64,000 bases of DNA from Cunninghamia lanceolata. Lineage: Eukaryota > Streptophyta > Pinopsida > Cupressales > Cupressaceae. The DNA lies in NCBI GenBank assembly GCA_027924645.1, contig BSBN01000233.1, forward strand, positions 3,614,501-3,678,500, given 5' to 3'. Shown here piece after piece: positions 48,880 to 60,900 of this stretch. The notes under the pieces are model-generated. The model saw nothing but the letters and a program-made list of their open reading frames with translations. It was not told the origin of the DNA and made no database searches. Every line of letters begins with the position of its first letter. The first letter of the stretch is position 1. Position numbers and translations under genes: made by a program.

Positions 48880-50549
48880 TCTCAGTGAAGGGTTTGGTGA
48901 AGATATCAGCAACCTGCTTGGAAGTCAGATAGTAGCGAAGGTCGATGATGTGGCCATGGATGAGCTCCCAGATGTAGTGCATGTGGACCTCTATGTGTTT
49001 GGTCCGCTAATGATGGACCGGATTCTGTGAGATCTGAATGGCACTCTGGTTGTCACAAAAGATGCCTGATGATCATCTGATCTAGATACCAAACTTAGTG
49101 AGAAGATTTTGTAGCCAAATGGCCTCAGTGGTGGCATTCACAGCCCCCCCGATACTCGGCCTTAGTAGAAGTTAGAGCAATAGCAGACTACTTCTTGCTT
49201 GACCAACAAATAGGACCTGAACCAAGTGAGAAGCTGTAACCTGAAGTAGACTTGCGATCCTAAGAATTGCCCACCTAATCTGAATTTGTGTATCCCACCA
49301 AGTCAAGCTCAATGCCCGCTACGTAGTGAATCCCAAAACTGTGAGTACCCTGAATGTAGTGAAGGATCCGCTTGGCTGATTTCCAGTGCAACTCATGAGG
49401 CTCCTGCATGAATCGAGAGATCATGCCTACAGCATAGGAAATGTCAGGTCTTGTATGAGTCAGATAAATGAGACTCCCAACATGCTGTCGATACAAAGTG
49501 CCATCAACAAGTGGAGAAGAACACTGAGCCTCAAGTTTGACTCCAGAAAGAAAGGGAGTTAGAGCAGGCTTACAGTCATCCATATGAAACCTCAAGAGCA
49601 AATCTAGAGCATACTTGGACTTGTTGATGGTGATCCCAGAAGCAGACTGGTAGATCTCAATCTCAAGAAAGTAATGCAACAAGCCCAAGTCAGTCATCAA
49701 AAACTTGTCATGAAGGGCAGTTTTGATAGCCCCAATGGTGGATGAAGAACTCCCTGTGATTAGCAAGTCATCAACATACAGAACCAGAAATAGGAGTGAA
49801 TCATACTGCTGCAAAATGTAGACATTGGGATTAGAATGGCACCGAGTGAACCCAAATGATAGAAGGAAGGAGTCCATCTTGGCATACCAGGCCTGAGGAG
49901 CCTGTTTGAGGCCATAGAGAGACTTCCAAAGATGGCACACAAGTGAAGAATCCTGAATGAACCCCTATGGCTGCTCCATGTAGATCTCCTCTTGAAGGTC
50001 ACCATGAAGAAAAGCACTCTTCACATCCATCTGGTGTACTTCCCAATGATTAGCTACAACAATGGCAAGAACAAGTAGGATGAAATTCATTCAGGCAATT
50101 GGCGCAAAAGTCTCAGAGTAGTCAATCCGAGGAGCCTAGGAGAATCCTTTGGTGACCAAGCGAGCCTTATGCTTGTCAACTAACCCATCTGCTACAAATT
50201 TTGTCTAATAGATCTACTTACATTGAACAAGTTTTCTTCCCTTAGGAAGAGGGACAAGATCCCAAGTGTGGTTCCTCATCAAGGAACTATACTCCTCCTA
50301 CATAGTTGTATCCCACTCAGGAATACTAGAAGCCTCATGAAAAGATTATGGATCTGAGGCAGTAGCAATGAAGACATGTGGAGCATCTTGGAACTGTGAA
50401 TGAGTCCGCCTGGTGTCTGATGGATCCCCAACCCAATCACCTACAGACTGCAAGGTCTGTCTAGCCCAAAGTGGACTGGAAGATGGAGAATCTAGAGGAG
50501 AATCATCAACCTCTGAATGATGACTAGGAGAGGACAGAGGTGAGTACTC
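48880..50549 (-). pseudogene. Element B: reverse transcriptase and RNase H region
   Basis: Continues the element B polyprotein beyond element C. The longest open piece (49940-49275) contains LWKSLYGLKQAPQAWYAKMD, the catalytic YVDDLLI, then VGSLIYLTHTRPDISYAVG and the connection toward RNase H. A decayed TS-T/E-AEYRG RNase H segment follows near 49160. Stops upstream (about 49945-50340) break it. This is standard Copia order (integrase before reverse transcriptase). Confidence 0.85.
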
Positions 50550-50554
50550 TGAAT

Positions 50555-53500
50555 TGTTAGGGTTAGCTGGCAAAAGATATCAATTAAATGCAAATAAAGA
50601 TTAAATAGAGAAATGGAAATACACAGAATTAATAACAGCAAGAGACAAGATTTAACGTGGTTCACCCAAACTCAGGCTACATCCACCAAACAGAAAGTCC
50701 AATATTATTATCCAGTAAATCAAACCGATTACAATCAGCAATCCCTGCAACTCAATACCGCTGCAAATGCTATAATACAATACTCAAATCCTAACCCTTG
50801 GCTGCTTTTTATCAAGCCTTTTTGTCGGTTACAAAAATTAGGGTTTTCTTATGTCGGTCATAAAAAATAGGATTTTTTAAGTTGGCCCTAGGATTTTTTA
50901 AGTCGACCCCAAAAAGTTTTTTAAGTCGGCAAGGATATATGGCTAGTGTACAGTACTTTTCTGATCAGTCGCCACCTACCAACAATCTCCCACTTGGAGA
51001 CTAATCAGGCTCCACACCAAACAATCTCCCACTTGGAGACTGATCCTGGACGACACCGCTACGCATACAGCTCCCACTGGAAATAAGCACCCTGGACTCT
51101 ACTGTTCAATGTTTATTGTTTTCAGTCTAGAAGACCAATCAAAGCTGAAGAGGAGCTCAGCTTCTCCCTTGTCACTACCTTTGTAAACATATCCGCTGGA
51201 TTTTCATCTGTATGTATCTTTGCCAGCCTTAACTATCCATTATCCAACACTGACCGAATAAAGTGATACCTCAACTGTATGTGTTTGGTCTTTGAATGCA
51301 AGGCAGAATTCTTTGCAAGATGTATGGCACTCTGACTGTCTGTATACAAAGAACTATTAGCCTGTTGTTTACCCAATTCTACCATGAAAGATTACAGCCA
51401 TATCATCTCCTTGCTTGCCTCTGTTGCAGCTACATATTCTGCCTCTATGGTGGATAAAGCAACCACGTTTTGCAACCTAGAAATCCAACTCACCGATGTT
51501 CCACCTACAGTAAAGACATAACCTGTAGTACTCCGCCTGGTATCAATATCCCCTGCCAAATCTGAGTCTACATAACCTGCTAAATCAGTATTAGAGCCCC
51601 CAAAACATAAGTGTTTATTAGATGTACCTCTCAAATATCTGAGAATCCATTTGACCGCATTCCAATGCTCAAATCCGGGATGACTCATATACCTGCTAAC
51701 GACTCCGACAGCATGTGCAATATCCGGTCTCGTGCATACCATGACATACATTAAACTTCCTACAACTGAAGCATAGGGTACCTTGGACATTTTTTCTTCC
51801 TCCTCTTGTGTCTTTGGACACATCTCCTTAGTCAATTTCAAATGACTAGGCAAAGGTGTGCTGACAACTTTTGCATTCTCCATATGGAATCTCTGCAACA
51901 CCTTTTCAACATAAGCAGCCTGAGATAGAGTCAATTTTCTGTTCTTCCTATCTCTGCAAATTTTCATACCAAGGATTTGTTTTGCTGCCCCCAAATCCTT
52001 CATATCAAATGACTGTGATAACTGATGTTTTAACTCTCTGATGTGATCCATGTTAGACCCAGCTACAAGCATGTCATCAACATATAAACATAAAATAATA
52101 TAGTTGTCATTATCCAACCTCTTAAAATAAACACAATGGTCAGAATTACACCTACTATAGCCTTGCTCAGCCATAAAACTATCAAATTTCAAATACCATT
52201 GCTGAGGTGCTTGTTTCAGGCCATACAAGCTCTTCTTCAATCTGCACACTTGTTTCTCCTTACTTTTGACCTCAAATCCCTGTGGTTGTGCCATGTATAT
52301 CTCCTCCTCCAAATCACCATGGAGAAAGGTAGTTTTCACATCTAGCTGTTCCAAATGCAAATCTTCAGTAGCCACAATACTTAAAACAGTATGAATAGAA
52401 GTCATCTTGACAACCAGAGAAAATATCTCATCAAAATTAATTCCTTGTTTCTGTGCAAATCCTTGTACAACTAACCTGGCCTTAAATTGTTTCTTACCTC
52501 CATCTTCCTCTTTCAGCCTATAAACCCATTTGTTTGGTAAAGCCTTTTTACCTACAGGTAACTTACATAATTCCCAAGTCTGATTTTTCAGCAAGGAGTC
52601 CATTTCTTCTTGCATGGCAAGCTCCCACTGAACTTGTGTATTCACCTGCATAGCTTCATCATACCCTTCTGGTTCACCAGCATCTGTTAACAAAATAGAA
52701 TACAAAGAGGGAAAAAACCTTTCAGGAGGTCTACTTATCCTTGTTGACCGTCTAACATTCACTGGAGTTTGTGGTATTTTTGGTTGCTGTTGCGGAGCAT
52801 GAGGAGCCACTGGAACATCACTATTTGGAGTATTATCCAGCACCACATAATCTTTTTCTTTCTTCTCATGCTGCTGCAACTGATCTTTGTACAACACCTT
52901 CTCATTGAATATAACATCCCTGCTTCTCACAATTTTTTTATTTTCAAAATCCCAAAGCCTATAACCAAATTCATCAATGCCATATCCAACGAAGGTACAT
53001 TTTTTTGATTTCGCATCCAGCTTGGTTCTATTTTTAGACTCTATATGTGCAAATGCTTCACAGCCGAAGGTTTTCAGAAAAGAATAACTCACCTTCTTGC
53101 CAGTCCATGCTTCCTCTAGAATACCACAGCCCAAAGGAACTGAAGGACCTCTGTTAATTAAATATACAGCAGTGTTGACAGCCTCTGCCCACATGTTTAA
53201 AGGTAGTCTAGCATGCAATCTCATGGTCCTTGCACGCTCCATTATTGTCCTATTCATGCGTTCAGCCACTCCATTTTCCTGTGGAGTCCCAAGAACCATT
53301 TTCTGCCTACGAATTCTATTAAAGAAACAATAATCTTCAAATTCTTTGCTGCAATACTCACTGCCATTATCAGATCTGAGACATTTTAATCTTTTACCTG
53401 TCTCATTTTCAACCAAGCTTCTCCATTTCTTAAATGTTTCAAATGCATCAGATTTCTGTCTAAGGAAATAAATCTAGACCTTCCTAGTTGCATCATCTAT

Positions 53501-55524
53501 GAATGTAACATAATACCGAGAGCCACCGATGAGCTGGTCCCCATACATTTGTATGCACAAGCTCCAACTTTTCATTTTTCTTTTGCTTCCCATCTCTGAG
53601 AAAACTGACTCTTTTTTATTTTCCATACACACAACTTTCACAAAAATCTATATTAATACATTTCAGACCTGGTAAAACTTTCTTAGAATGAAGTACCTTC
53701 ATACCTTTTTCACTCATATGCCCAAGTCTGTTATGCCATAGTGTTGTTTCAGAACCTGTAACAACTTTTCCAGTCTCTTCCTGCAAACCTGCAGCAACTG
53801 TTCCTGAACATGTTTGTTTTTCCTTTATAACATCTAAAGTAGAAGGAACAGTATGACCTGTACAAAGATATAAGGTGCCTACTTTCACACCTTTTGCTAC
53901 TACTAAGCCACCTTTTGAAACCTTCTAATTTTTATCAGTAAATATAATAGTGCAACCTTGTTCAGTTAGCTGCCCTGCTGAAATTAAATTCCTACTAAGC
54001 CTTGGAACATGCCTTACCTCTTGTAGTAGCCAATGATTCCCATTTTGCAACTTAATCTTGATTCTTCCTTTTCCAACAATCTAACAGGGTTCGTTATCTC
54101 CCAAATAAACCAGCCCAAAATCCCCTTGGACATAATCAAGAAAATAACTTCTATGGGGCGTAGCATGAAATGAGGCCCCTGAATCTAAAACCCATGAATC
54201 ATCAGCATTATCTAGGGAAAGAATCAAAGCGTCATCTTCAGATTTATTACTTACCACATTTGCTTCCTTATTGCCTTCTTGTTTGTCTCCTTTATTTTTT
54301 CGAGACCAGCAATCTTTCTTTAGATGACCTGGTTTTCCACAGTACTAGCAATCTTTCTATCCTATGGTTTGGGATCTTTTGTCCTTTGATTTTCCTCGTG
54401 ACTTCCCATGACCTCCAGAACCTTTTCCTCTCTCCTTTGATCTACCCCTGCTTTCTGCATTCAAAACACTGCTTGATTTGGATCCACCTGAGCTTTTCTT
54501 ACGAATTTCCTCACTCAGAATAACACCAACAACATCATCAAATTTTAGGGTATTTGAACCAGAAACAGAGTTACTAACCGCCATTACCAAACTATCCCAA
54601 CTTTCAGGCAATGAACATAATATCAAGAGAGCTCTAACTTCTTCATCAAATTTTACATTTACAGAAGTCAATTGACTGACAATTGTATTAAATTCATTTA
54701 AATGATTGTCATAGATCCACCTTCAACCATTTTCAAATTAAACAACTGCTTCATGAGAAATACCTTATTTGAGGTTGAAGGTTTTTTATACAATTTAGCC
54801 AAAGCTTTCATCAGACCATCTGTTGTCTTCGCTTCCGTTATATTGAATGCCACCGATGGTGCCAGGCACAACTGAATGGTTCCCAGTGCCTTTCTGTGAA
54901 GAAGATTCTAATCCTCATTAGACATTGTTGCCAGTTTCTTGGCTACTCCTTCCAATGGCCTCCATAAATCCTTTTGATAGAGGTAATCCTCCATCTGCAT
55001 CTTCCATAACTAATAGTTCTGCCCATTGAATTTATCAACCTTCATTTTACCTTCATCCGCCATTGCTCCCACTCAACCGTGAGACTTTCCTGCAGACAAT
55101 AATCGAACACAACCCGCTCTGATACCACTTGTTAGGGTTAGCCGACAGAAGATATCAATTAAATGCAAATAAAGATTAAACAGAGAAATGGAAATACACA
55201 GAATTAATAACAGCGAGAGACAAGATTTAATGTGGTTCACCCAAACTCGGGCTATATCCACCAAACAGAGAGTCCAATATTATTATCCAGTAAATCAAAC
55301 CGATTACAATCAGCAATCCCTACAACTCAATACCGCTGCAAATGCTACAATACAATACTCAAACCCTAACCCTTGGCTGCTTTTTATCAAGCCTTTTTGT
55401 CGGTTACAAAAATTAGGGTTTTCTTATGTCGGTCATAAAAAAAAGATTTTTTAGGGCCCCAAACCCTGGCGAGGATACATGGCTAGTGTACAGTACTTTC
55501 CTGATCAGTCGCCACCTACCAACA
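50555..55524 (-). mobile_element. Tnt1/Tork-like Copia retrotransposon C, TSD TGAAT, nested in B pol
   Basis: LTRs 50555-50984 (430 bp) and 55130-55524 (395 bp) begin TGTTAGGG and end CCAACA; TGAAT flanks both ends (50550-50554 and 55525-55529). On the minus strand: primer site TGGTATCAGAGC at 55127-55116 and purine tract AAGTGGGAGAT abutting the 3' LTR at 50985. The length difference between LTRs is about 35 bp of GTCGAC/GTCGGC-containing, T-rich sequence near 50885-50930 that is present only in the 3' LTR. This is the youngest insertion of the nest. Confidence 0.95.
51122..55063 (-). pseudogene. Element C gag-pol polyprotein, nearly full length but broken
   Basis: ATG at 55063 (MADEGKMKVDKFNGQNY, then TAG), Gag UBN2 domain, basic Arg/Ser/Gly-rich knuckle region near 54400, GAG-pre-integrase LWHNRLGHMSEKGM near 53730, then a 674-codon open stretch (53416-51392). 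That stretch carries the integrase core (LRSDNGSEY, GTPQENGVAERMN), reverse transcriptase (LYVDDMLVAGS) and the beginning of RNase H. RNase H is cut by TAA at 51389-51391 and by TAG farther on, then runs in frame (TDSQSAIHLAK, DENPADMFTKV) to a natural TGA at 51122. One frameshift lies in gag near 54710. Only a handful of lesions, so recently active on an evolutionary scale; the sequence is close to the Tnt1/Tork lineage by eye. Confidence 0.88.
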
Positions 55525-55529
55525 TGAAT

Positions 55530-57914
55530 CACTCTCTACATCAGAAGTGGAGGTAGAAGACTGCTCAGGTGAATCTGACTCATCAAAAGACCTATCATGT
55601 ATCCCAAGCAACTCTAATGTCAAAGTAGGAGTTGGAGAAGTGATAGAAAGTGAGCTCGAAGAGCCCTCCTCAAACTGAACACTCCTCTCAATGAACAACT
55701 CATGTGTAGTAGGGTGGAGCAACCGATAACCTTTCACACCATTAGGATAGCCTACAAATATGCAAGTTCTGCTCTACGGATCCAAGGCCTTGCATTTCTC
55801 TACAAGAATGTGGGCCCATGCAAGACAACCAAAAACTCGAAAGTGCTTAACTGATGGTTTCTGACCACTCCAAGCTTTAAAAGGAGTGACTCCTTTCAAG
55901 GCTCGGTGAGGAACACGGTTCCAGATATAACAAGCATAGTTAATGGCCTCTACCCAATACTGTGGTGCAAGAGATCTAGAGTGAATCATGTAGTTCGACA
56001 TTTCCTTCAAGTACCTATTCTTCCATTCTGCAACACCATTCTGCTAAGGATTGTATGGAACTGAATGCTACAAATCAATCCCCTCTAAAGTGCAAAACCT
56101 CTCAAACCTATGGTTGACATACTCACTACCATTGTTAGTGCGTAAGACTTTGATGGCTTTCCTAGATTGCTTCTCTACAAAAGTTTTGAAGTCCTAAAAA
56201 TGATCAAATACCTCTGACTTCTGTTTGAGAAAGTACACCCAAGTATATCGAGAAAAGTCATCAATGAATGTGAAGACATATCGGGGCTTGTTGAAAGAAG
56301 GATGTTGAAATAGACCAACCAAATCACTGTGAACTAATGCTAATATCCGTGAAGCTCTCCATGCCTTACCTTTGTCAAACTTTTCCCTAAGATGCTTACC
56401 AAGAATGCAACCTTGGCAAACACCACCTGAAAACTAAACTGAAGGCAACCCTGTGACCATGCTCTACTGGTTGAGCTACTGCAAGTAGCGAAAGTTAAGA
56501 TGGCCAAACCGCTCATGTCATAATCTACTCACATCATCATAATGAGTGAGCAAAATAGTCAAAGGAGGATCAGGAACAAAGTGAGAAAATAGATAGAGTC
56601 GTGATTGATGATCTGCTCTCCCAACTGCAACTATAGAACCACTGTGCAACTCATGAATCTCCATTGAATCAGGAGTGAACTCAACCCACTTGCCTGAACC
56701 TGTGTGAGTGATCTAGTATACTGATAGGAGATTAATTGATAATGAGGGCACACAAAGAACATCATTGAATGTGCCATCCCCCACATCAACAGACCCTCTC
56801 CCACACACCTCAATAGGAGTGTCATCACACATCAAAATAGAAGGCATAGTACATAGCTCCAAAGACGCAAATTCTTCCTTAGATGAAGCCATGTGGTGCG
56901 AAGCACCTGAATCAAGAACCCAAGTGGATGGTGAAGAAGCAACTGCAACAAGGGCCTTGCCCTTTCCTTTCTCCTTGTTGTTTTCTTTTGCCTTATTAGA
57001 CCCCTCATTAGAACTCTGTTTGATAGACTCAGGAACACTATTATTATTCTTCTCAAGAATGTGTGTCAAGTGATCAATTTGTTTCTTCAGACATTTATGT
57101 TCATCATGACCGGGTCTTTTACAATAGGCACATTGGACCCTCTTTTTCTTAGGCTTGTCACCCTTGGAAGATTGGGTCTCATTAGTTGCTTAGCAATTGG
57201 TATCTGATCCTTCTTCTCCTTGATATTCTTCTGTTTCTTATACTTACTATTGTTGTTACTACTTTGTCCTTTTTGTTCTTTTGTGCCTTGGTTGGCAACC
57301 AAGGCATGTGACTTAGAGGACTTAAGAGTGCCCATCTGGATTAGCTTGTCCTATTCCCAAGTGAGATTGATAGCAAAAACATCTAAAGATGGCATGGTGA
57401 ATTGAGTACCAAGTGCACCCTTAGTAGCATAGAAGGTAGAAACAAACACAAAATATTTTGAACTTAGCTTAGAGAGAATACTAAGAATTAGTTGTTCATC
57501 TTTATTTTCAATTCCACATTGTTTTAACTGCAGCCTTAGTAATTTCAATTTAGTGAAGAAATACTAGATTGTGTTGAAATTGCCTGGACTTAAACTAATT
57601 AGTTCATTTTCTAACATATGACCCTCCATTGAATCTTGTGTGCCAAATAGTGTTTCTAACTTTATCCAGATTTCATTTGGTGAATTCAAAGACTCAATGT
57701 GAAAAAGAAAATCAAGAGAAACAGACAAACACAATGTTCCATATGCCTCATCACATTTGTTAAACCACTTAGGCTTATCTTCATCTTTAGCAAGTTCAAT
57801 TTCAAGTCCCATAGTTATCCTATTTAATCCAGCTTTCCTTAAGTGAATTGTCATGTGTGATTTCCACTCAAAGTAATTGTATGGAGTTAGGATGGGCACA
57901 TTTGTTTGATCCAT
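55530..57914 (-). pseudogene. Element B: Gag, zinc knuckle, protease and integrase region
   Basis: Gag starts at the ATG 57914-57912 (MDQTNVPILTPYNYFEWKSH), followed by a CAYCKRPGHDEHKC knuckle near 57100 and the protease active site WVLDSGASHHM near 56915. A GAG-pre-integrase zinc region (HERFGHLNFRYL…CQGCILGKH) lies near 56400-56510. The integrase core comes next, with NGSEYV near 56130, a damaged NP-stop-QNGVAE near 56030, and YWVEAINYACYIWNRVPHR. Stops and frameshifts occur throughout. The frame ends where C is inserted. Confidence 0.82.
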
Positions 57915-60900
57915 GATGAAGAAATGCAAAGAAGAAATGTTGAAAAGAAGTGAACACAACCAAGACAATCCCCCCTTTTCAATCAATCAAATAACCCCCC
58001 AAGAAAATATGATTTGGAACTTTATTAGTGCATTTACAACTGTCACTAGCAAGAAATACTAAGTGGTATTGATTTCAATGCATTACAAAACCCTCACAAA
58101 GAGCATATGCTGAAAATATAACTTTGGCACAATACCTAGAGAAATAAATAGTACCACTATCATGGACTTTTAAAAAAAGAATCGCCTCGATACGAGGTCG
58201 TATGTGAAAGTTATGATCCTCCGAAGTTCCCAAAATGAGAACTATGCAGTGTCATGACTGAGAATCTATAATTTCTAAAAAATCTCTACATCAAAATCAA
58301 AACACATCTACACTAGTGCATAGAGCATGAAAAAGTAGCCAAAATCAAAAAAACTTTCATGGGAAACGGAGTCCGTATGAGCAAGAACAGAGCATTTGAA
58401 ATCTGCCTTCAAAACTGCAACTGCCAATGAAGAGGGGTCCTGTTGTAGCTTTCTGAGTGTGTTTCTGCAAAATATATAGACTACATGCAAAAACTAAAAC
58501 ATACCCAAATGGTTTTTCTGTGCTGTGTACAAAACCCAGTAGGCATTTTTCTTGTTGATGTACAAAAGATGTTGATCCAATGTAAACAAAATGCCTTTAG
58601 TTACAAAAAATGACCCCAGCAACCAAGAAACGGCATGCAAAGGCTGAATTAGCTACCTAAGACAACCAAAGGCATGCTAGAACCTACAATATTGATTGAA
58701 AACACTAAATATGCAAGTTGGTTGTCAGATTTGAGCTTGAAACCTCGATTCCGCAACTGTGTCTGACGATCTCTGATTTCGGTGAAGTGAAAGTGAAATA
58801 TCACTTTCCTGAGCCTCCTGGACATGTTAGAATAGTCAGAAATGCTGCTAGTATAACCAGAAATGCTACAATCACCCATATTTCATAAAAACACATGTGC
58901 AAACCCTAGAGATTAAAAAAATTTCGTCAAACTTTTCTGATTCTCAAGATCATCTGAAAATGAAAGAGAAGAGCATACTGGGTTTTTCAAAAAACTGTAA
59001 TAAGATTTATTAGCCCCCCCCACCTGAATCTCTCAAATATGGAAACTAAAATCTACTCTTGCACATAGAATAGCTCTGATACCTTGTTAGAATCTGAAAA
59101 GGTTATTAACTCAGAAAACTAGTGCAAAAGAATAGATATTAAACTATGAATGCAAATGATACAAAATTAAAATAGCAACATAGAGTTAGTCTCTAAGAGA
59201 GTAATGCAAATGCTAGAAGCAAAATAGCATTAAAAGGATGCAAAAGCAAAAGATGCAAAATACAAGCCAGGTAGCATGCTTATATAGACCAGGGAGAGGG
59301 AGGAGGTGGCAACATCGACCAATGAGGAGCAACCATCTATCAGACTAAAGATAGCAAAGTATCTTCCCAAGATAGCTAATGGATGCTCACATGTAGGAAG
59401 GTGACACCTCACAACCACTCACCTAATAAGACATGCTTTATTAACCTAAGAGAGATTAATAGAAGTGTAGGAGAAACCTAGGAATATAGGAAAAAAATAA
59501 ATAACCCACTAGGAAATAAAAACCTACACTAACAGTTTCTAGTTGTTTCTAGTTGTGTGTAGTTGTTGCTAGGTGTTGATAGTTGTCTTATCCTACACAT
59601 GTGATCTTGTTGGCATCCTATCCTCTAGTTGTCACATGTGATAGAAATGTGACACTTGTCACATGACTACAACATCTTAGCTCTCATCCTTGTCTTTATA
59701 AGAAAGGCTTCTCTTGTATTATGTATCCTGTGTATTTTATCATTATTGTTGGCATAATAACATTATTTATTGTTTGTCCTTTTTTATGTAGAAGGTTATT
59801 TGGTGTTGCAGATTTGATCTTGGGTAGTTGGTTGCTCCAACATGGTATCAGAGCTTTGATTCTGCAAGCCCCTTCTCTATTTGGAGAGATTCTATCATCA
59901 GCTTTTAGTATGAGCATGTTGGCCTAGATCTGACCCCATGGTTGAGTCTAGAAGGGACAAATCTATAAGGATTGACTGTAAACACGGTATACTTTCATCA
60001 TACTCAAATTTGGTCATTTTTTCCACTCCCTGCCTCGTCATACAACTTGCCTAGGTGCTGACATCAACATTGTGTCGCCGGTCTTAGGTAGAATTGTCTA
60101 TCGAGTAAAAAAAAATTCATTCACCATGGTTTGCCAGTTGATTTAATTTTTTGTGTAAAACCTTTTTTTAAAATCAAAAGAAAAAAGCAAAAAGAAAAAA
60201 AATTTAAAAAATAATTCTAGGGGGACCAGTGCAGGCCTGGCAGGTTGTACCCTGAGGCTATTGTAGGCTCAAGCCCACAGACCTTGCAGGGGCCCCCACC
60301 TGTATCCTAAGGCCTGCGTGGCAGGGGAGACCCCCACCTGCAGGATCCTTAGGGTTCGTAGGGTCCATTAAGGGATCGTAACCCCATAAAGGGGCTCACC
60401 ATCTTTTGAAAAGGCTTCGACCTTCTTTAGAAAAAAATTCCAATTTTTTATTATTAAAAAAAAATGCCCAGTACATAAACAAGGCAGGGAATAGGGTTTT
60501 TCAATCTGCAACCCCAGATCTACCAAATTTGGTGGAATTTTTGGCATTTGGTACTAGATTCTCCAGATTTGGCAATTTCTCCAATGTTAGAAGAGTATTT
60601 GGCAGGGTCCCAAATTTTAGCTATGTATCTAGCATATCTCGAGATTTGGTAGACCTTTTGGTGGGTTTCTCTAGATTTAGAGCAACTTCCAATTTTTAGT
60701 AGGCAGATAGCTACATTTAGCTGACTTCTATATCTAGTGAAGATCTAAGTTATCTAGAAGACCTCCATATTTGGTAGTAGTTCCAACAAATTTGGTAGAG
60801 TAAATATTTTTTTTGCCCCCTCTCCAATGGAGTTTTTGTTTTTGCGTCTAATCTTCAAACGACAATATCTTGGCCATATAGAGGTGTTTTTCAGTGCAAT

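Larger units (their letters stand above)
48195..59534 (-). mobile_element. Copia retrotransposon B, TSD GTTTC, interrupted by element C
   Basis: LTRs 48195-48644 and 59085-59534, 450 bp each, of the form TGTTAG…CTAACA; the left one begins TATTAG by a single change. GTTTC is duplicated at 48190-48194 and 59535-59539. The element is on the minus strand: the primer site GGTATCAGAGC is at 59083-59073 and the purine tract TATGGGGGGG abuts the 3' LTR at 48654-48645. Without C it would be about 6.4 kb, normal for Copia. Equal LTR lengths and few visible differences suggest moderate age. Confidence 0.93.
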
